Notes under the pieces: generated by a model
What the model saw: only the letters and a program-made list of their open reading frames with translations
Database searches by the model: none
Told to the model about the DNA's origin: nothing
Part shown: positions 6,886 to 8,667 of the stretch, piece after piece
Layout of the letters: the number at the start of each line of letters is the position of its first letter
Position numbering within the stretch: the first letter of the stretch is position 1
Origin: an uncultured Amaricoccus sp.
GTDB lineage: Bacteria; Pseudomonadota; Alphaproteobacteria; Rhodobacterales; Rhodobacteraceae
Assembly (NCBI RefSeq): GCF_937891315.1
Contig: NZ_CALAGI010000034.1
Coordinates: forward strand, 1-8,667
Direction: 5' to 3'
Length of the DNA: 8,667 nt
Translations under genes and position numbers: made by a program

Positions 6886-7724
6886 GCAAGAAGCACAGGA
6901 CGAAGGCCGCGCCCGACCTGGAGCCCGTCCCCGACGCCAGGGCGGCGAAGAAGGCCCGGAACAAGGCCTACGAGGCCGAACTCGCCCGCCTTCAGGAGGA
7001 AATCGCCAGCCTGCAGGCCTGGGTCAAGAAAAGCGGCGCGAGCATCGTCATCATCTTCGAAGGCCGCGACGCCGCCGGCAAGGGCGGCATGATCAAGCGG
7101 CTCACCGAAAAGGTCTCCCCCCGCGTCTTCCGCGTCGTCGCCCTGCCGGCGCCGACCGACCGGCAGAAGACCCAGATCTACATGCAGCGCTACATCGAGC
7201 AGCTGCCCGCCGCCGGCGAGGTGCTGATCTTCGACCGCTCCTGGTACAACCGCCCGGGCGTCGAGCGCGTCATGGGCTATTGCAGTGACACGGCCGCGAA
7301 ACGCTTCCTCGACGAAATCCCGCATCTCGAGGCGCTGATCACCGAATCCGGCATCACCCTCCTGAAGTATTTCCTGACCGTCGGCGAGGAGGAGCAGGAA
7401 CGCCGCTTCCGCCAGCGCATCGACGATCCCGTGCGCCAGTGGAAGCTCTCGCCGATGGATCTCGAGAGCTACCGCCGCTGGTGGGACTATACCCGCGCCT
7501 ATGACGAGATGATCCGCCTGACCGACACGCCGCACGCCCCGTGGTGGATCGTCGATTCCAACGACAAGAAGGCGGCCCGCATCAACTGCCTCACCCACCT
7601 CCTCGCCTCGATCCCCTACGAGAAGGTCAAATACGACGCGCCGAAACTCGGCAAGCGCCAGAAGCGCCCCGACGACTACGTCCCCGAACGCACCGCCCGC
7701 AACGTCGTGCCGACCGTCTTCTGA
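6882..7724 (+). CDS. ppk2: Polyphosphate kinase 2 (class I type)
   Basis: A 280-aa soluble P-loop kinase that uses polyphosphate to phosphorylate nucleoside diphosphates (ADP/GDP to ATP/GTP); the reaction is reversible. Walker A is GRDAAGKGG at residues 61-69. The Walker B region is FDRSWYNRPGVERVMG at 117-132. The SWYNR form, rather than SHYED or SQYED, points to class I. The lid region is about 171-205 (QERRFRQRIDDPVRQWKLSP). The first 25 residues are Lys/Arg/Ala-rich and probably flexible, and 28-50 is a short helical stretch. The length suits a one-domain PPK2. GGAGG lies 6 nt before ATG 6882, which overlaps the SulP stop (ATGA). It is the last gene of the operon. No T-run terminator follows; a weak AT-rich hairpin at 7761-7789 is all I see. 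Confidence 0.95.
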   Translation: MSKKHRTKAAPDLEPVPDARAAKKARNKAYEAELARLQEEIASLQAWVKKSGASIVIIFEGRDAAGKGGMIKRLTEKVSPRVFRVVALPAPTDRQKTQIYMQRYIEQLPAAGEVLIFDRSWYNRPGVERVMGYCSDTAAKRFLDEIPHLEALITESGITLLKYFLTVGEEEQERRFRQRIDDPVRQWKLSPMDLESYRRWWDYTRAYDEMIRLTDTPHAPWWIVDSNDKKAARINCLTHLLASIPYEKVKYDAPKLGKRQKRPDDYVPERTARNVVPTVF

Positions 7725-7767
7725 GGGCGAGGCCCGCCGGCGCGCGTGCCCGAAGCGGCGAAAACAT

Positions 7768-7811
7768 GCATACGAAATACATACGTTTTGTGCATGGGAT
7801 GCATACGCGAA
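7768..7811. repeat. 11-bp phased CATACG repeats in an AT-rich patch
   Basis: In the 137-bp gap between the convergent ppk2 and the orphan gene, CATACG begins at 7769, 7780 and 7802, at offsets of 0, 11 and 33 bp. The remaining 11-bp slot (7791) holds a degenerate TGCATG. The outer copies extend to ATGCATACG (7766-7774 and 7799-7807). The patch is far richer in A and T than its surroundings. Direct repeats in 11-bp steps are the arrangement recognised by OmpR/PhoB-type regulators, and curved DNA can show a similar period. The sequence is seen directly; the function is not known. Confidence 0.5.
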
Positions 7812-7843
7812 AAAATCCGCGCTTTCCGAGGCTTACCCGGAAA
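7810..7843 (-). terminator. Weak candidate terminator for the orphan 154-aa gene
   Basis: On the - strand, just after the stop at 7862, a TTTCCG / CGGAAA stem (7843-7838 pairing with 7828-7823) has a 9-nt loop. A run of six T follows 7 nt later (A-run at 7810-7815). The stem is short and the T-run is not adjacent, so this is tentative. It is the only terminator-like structure in the gap. Confidence 0.3.
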
Positions 7844-7861
7844 ACCGCCGCTCCGCCGGAT

Positions 7862-8326
7862 CTAGACCGCCGGCGGGGACCAGTTCAGGAAGAACCCGAT
7901 ATCCCCCGGAATTCCGCCGGGGAAATTGATGACCATCGCCTTCAGCCGGTAACCGCCCGGCTTGCCGAACGCCTGATAGCGCTCGAAGAACTCCCTGGCC
8001 TTGCCCCGCAGCGTCTCCGGCCAGTTCGGATCGCCATTGTTGATCGCCCGCCCGCTGTCGGCGCAGAGTTCGGAGGGGAAGCTGTAGACCATCGCCTCCA
8101 TCTTGCCGTCCTTGACCGCCAGCCCCACCAGGCGCCGCACCATGGCGATCTCGTCCTCGCTGACATGCTTGTGCAGGAAATCGTCGGTGAAGGCGGTCAG
8201 TTTCTTCTGTTCCTCGTCCCGCGCCCGCTGCTCGACCTCCATCCTGTCCATTTCCTTCTTCAGGATGGACATGCGCAGCTCTTCCGCCGAGATCGGCGCC
8301 GCGTTCACATCGATCTTGTCGCTCAT
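7862..8326 (-). CDS. Conserved-looking hypothetical protein, 154 aa, unknown family
   Basis: I do not recognise a named family. The protein starts MSDKIDVNAAPISAEELRMS. Residues 14-45 are strongly charged and helical (KKEMDRMEVEQRARDEEQKK). Residues 46-75 look like a compact helical unit (FLHKHVSEDEIAMVRRLVGL). Residues 76-150 look alpha/beta, with two related segments: AMVYSFPSELCADSGRAINN (78-97) and AMVINFPGGIPGDIGFFLNW (130-149). A helix, LRGKAREFFERYQAFG, lies between them. There is no signal peptide or membrane helix, so it is probably cytoplasmic; there is one cysteine (88). The start at ATG 8326 is chosen because GGGGGAG lies about 9 nt upstream; the frame stays open further upstream, but its composition there looks non-coding. 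It is transcribed alone, convergent with ppk2. Coding status is well supported and function is unknown. Confidence 0.8.
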   Translation of the reverse strand: MSDKIDVNAAPISAEELRMSILKKEMDRMEVEQRARDEEQKKLTAFTDDFLHKHVSEDEIAMVRRLVGLAVKDGKMEAMVYSFPSELCADSGRAINNGDPNWPETLRGKAREFFERYQAFGKPGGYRLKAMVINFPGGIPGDIGFFLNWSPPAV

Positions 8327-8390
8327 GTCAACAGTCTCCCCCTGTCGGAAAGTGATGACCCCGTTTCTATCAGATGCGTCGGGGAAGGAC

Positions 8391-8413
8391 ACGTAACATA
8401 CGGTAGCGTACGT
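8391..8413. repeat. Imperfect 23-bp palindrome upstream of the orphan gene
   Basis: ACGTA (8391-8395) pairs with TACGT (8409-8413), and the inner TAC (8399-8401) pairs with GTA (8403-8405) around a central G; 8 of 11 positions are symmetric. It lies about 65-90 bp upstream of the ATG at 8326 and between the two divergent genes, as expected for an operator. It contains ACATACG (8396-8402), the same 7-mer found at 7779-7785 in the repeat patch on the other side of the gene. Regulatory function is inferred only from position and symmetry. Confidence 0.4.
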
Positions 8414-8498
8414 GAAATCGTCCCTTGACGCCCGGCCTTCGCACCCGCGCACGGGTGGGACGACCTGTTCACCTGTCCTGAGCCGGAAGGGACGCATC

Positions 8499-8641
8499 AT
8501 GGCCCAGCGCGAGGCTCCACGGCCGCCGACGCCACCGTCATCTCGCCGCCGGCGAGCCGCGTCGCCCTCCTCGTCATCCCCACCGACGAGGAACTGATGA
8601 TCGCCCGCCACCCCCTCGCCCTGATAGGAACCGCTGCATGA
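8499..8641 (+). pseudogene. Short ORF with apparent frameshift (unrecognised)
   Basis: ATG 8499 has a good Shine-Dalgarno (GGAAGGGA, AAGGG 7 nt upstream) and opens with GC-ending codons for M-A-Q-R-E. After that its frame becomes a Pro/Arg/Ser-rich shadow ending at 8597. From 8513 another frame takes over: about 30 codons with almost only G or C at the third position, reading GSTAADATVISPPASRVALL then VIPTDEELMIARHPLALIG, and ending with TGA 8639-8641. That frame has no start codon of its own before an internal ATG. Restoring one missing base near 8511-8514 would join the two parts into one 47-residue protein. This suggests a 1-nt deletion, a sequencing error or, less likely, programmed frameshifting. 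I do not recognise the product. It overlaps the next gene by 4 nt. Confidence 0.4.
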
Positions 8642-8667
8642 CCCTGCCGTCCGTGAAAGCAAAGCTC
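8638..8667 (+). CDS. Start of a gene cut by the window edge
   Basis: ATG 8638 is preceded by AGGAA (8626-8630) at 7-nt spacing and overlaps the stop of the preceding frame as ATGA, a typical coupled start. The ten visible residues are MTLPSVKAKL. An N-terminus with SVKAKL just before a hydrophobic stretch is common in methyl-accepting chemotaxis proteins and other membrane sensors, but ten residues cannot establish this. The gene continues beyond the window. Confidence 0.5.
   Translation, partial: MTLPSVKAKL

Noticed and set aside
7725..7861. CRISPR array or insertion-sequence end suggested by the repeated ATGCATACG
   Set aside because: The repeats are 6-9 bp at 11-bp steps, far too short and close for CRISPR. 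No transposase, terminal inverted repeats or target duplication is visible.
8425..8430. TTGACG as a -35 element for the right-end genes
   Set aside because: No acceptable -10 hexamer lies 15-19 bases downstream, so I do not call a promoter.
8327..8662. Upstream extension of the 154-aa protein frame
   Set aside because: The extra residues are Arg/Gly-rich with no coding bias and would cover the palindrome and the opposite-strand gene. A Shine-Dalgarno supports ATG 8326.

Overview
The window is high-GC DNA (G or C at almost every third codon position in the real genes) from a Gram-negative bacterium, most likely an alphaproteobacterium. The evidence is a cysteine-free ribosomal protein L33, a signal-peptide porin with an N-terminal coiled coil and a C-terminal phenylalanine, and an HlyD/SulP/PPK2 gene set of a kind I associate with Rhizobiales and Rhodospirillales. 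I cannot place the genus.

Layout. Bases 1-58 look like the end of a gene entering from the left on the + strand, and contain a perfect 8-bp inverted repeat. Next, on the - strand, come rpmG (L33, 55 aa) with a clear intrinsic terminator and a TTGACA-type promoter, and then a porin gene (711-2075). A divergent intergenic region of about 310 bp leads into a tightly packed + strand operon at 2390-7724: AI-2E-family permease, small two-helix membrane protein (YiaW/DUF3302-like), HlyD-family membrane-fusion protein, SulP anion transporter with a STAS domain, and class I-type polyphosphate kinase 2. The four junctions overlap by 4 (or 1) nt, leave 1 free base, overlap by 1 nt and overlap by 4 nt, so the five genes are almost certainly co-transcribed and translationally coupled. 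Four products are membrane proteins; the fifth is a soluble enzyme that regenerates nucleotides from polyphosphate.

Right end. After the operon there is an AT-rich patch in which CATACG recurs at 11-bp phase. It is followed by a convergent - strand gene for an uncharacterised 154-aa protein with an internal repeat. That gene's upstream region carries an imperfect palindrome that again contains ACATACG. At the right edge, a short + strand gene appears to be frameshifted (ATG and SD in one frame, strongly coding sequence in another). It overlaps by 4 nt the start of a further + strand gene that runs off the window.

Main point of interest: the five-gene AI-2E / small membrane protein / HlyD / SulP / PPK2 operon, which has an adaptor protein but no recognisable ABC, MFS or RND pump, and the unusual repeat and palindrome signals flanking the orphan 154-aa gene.
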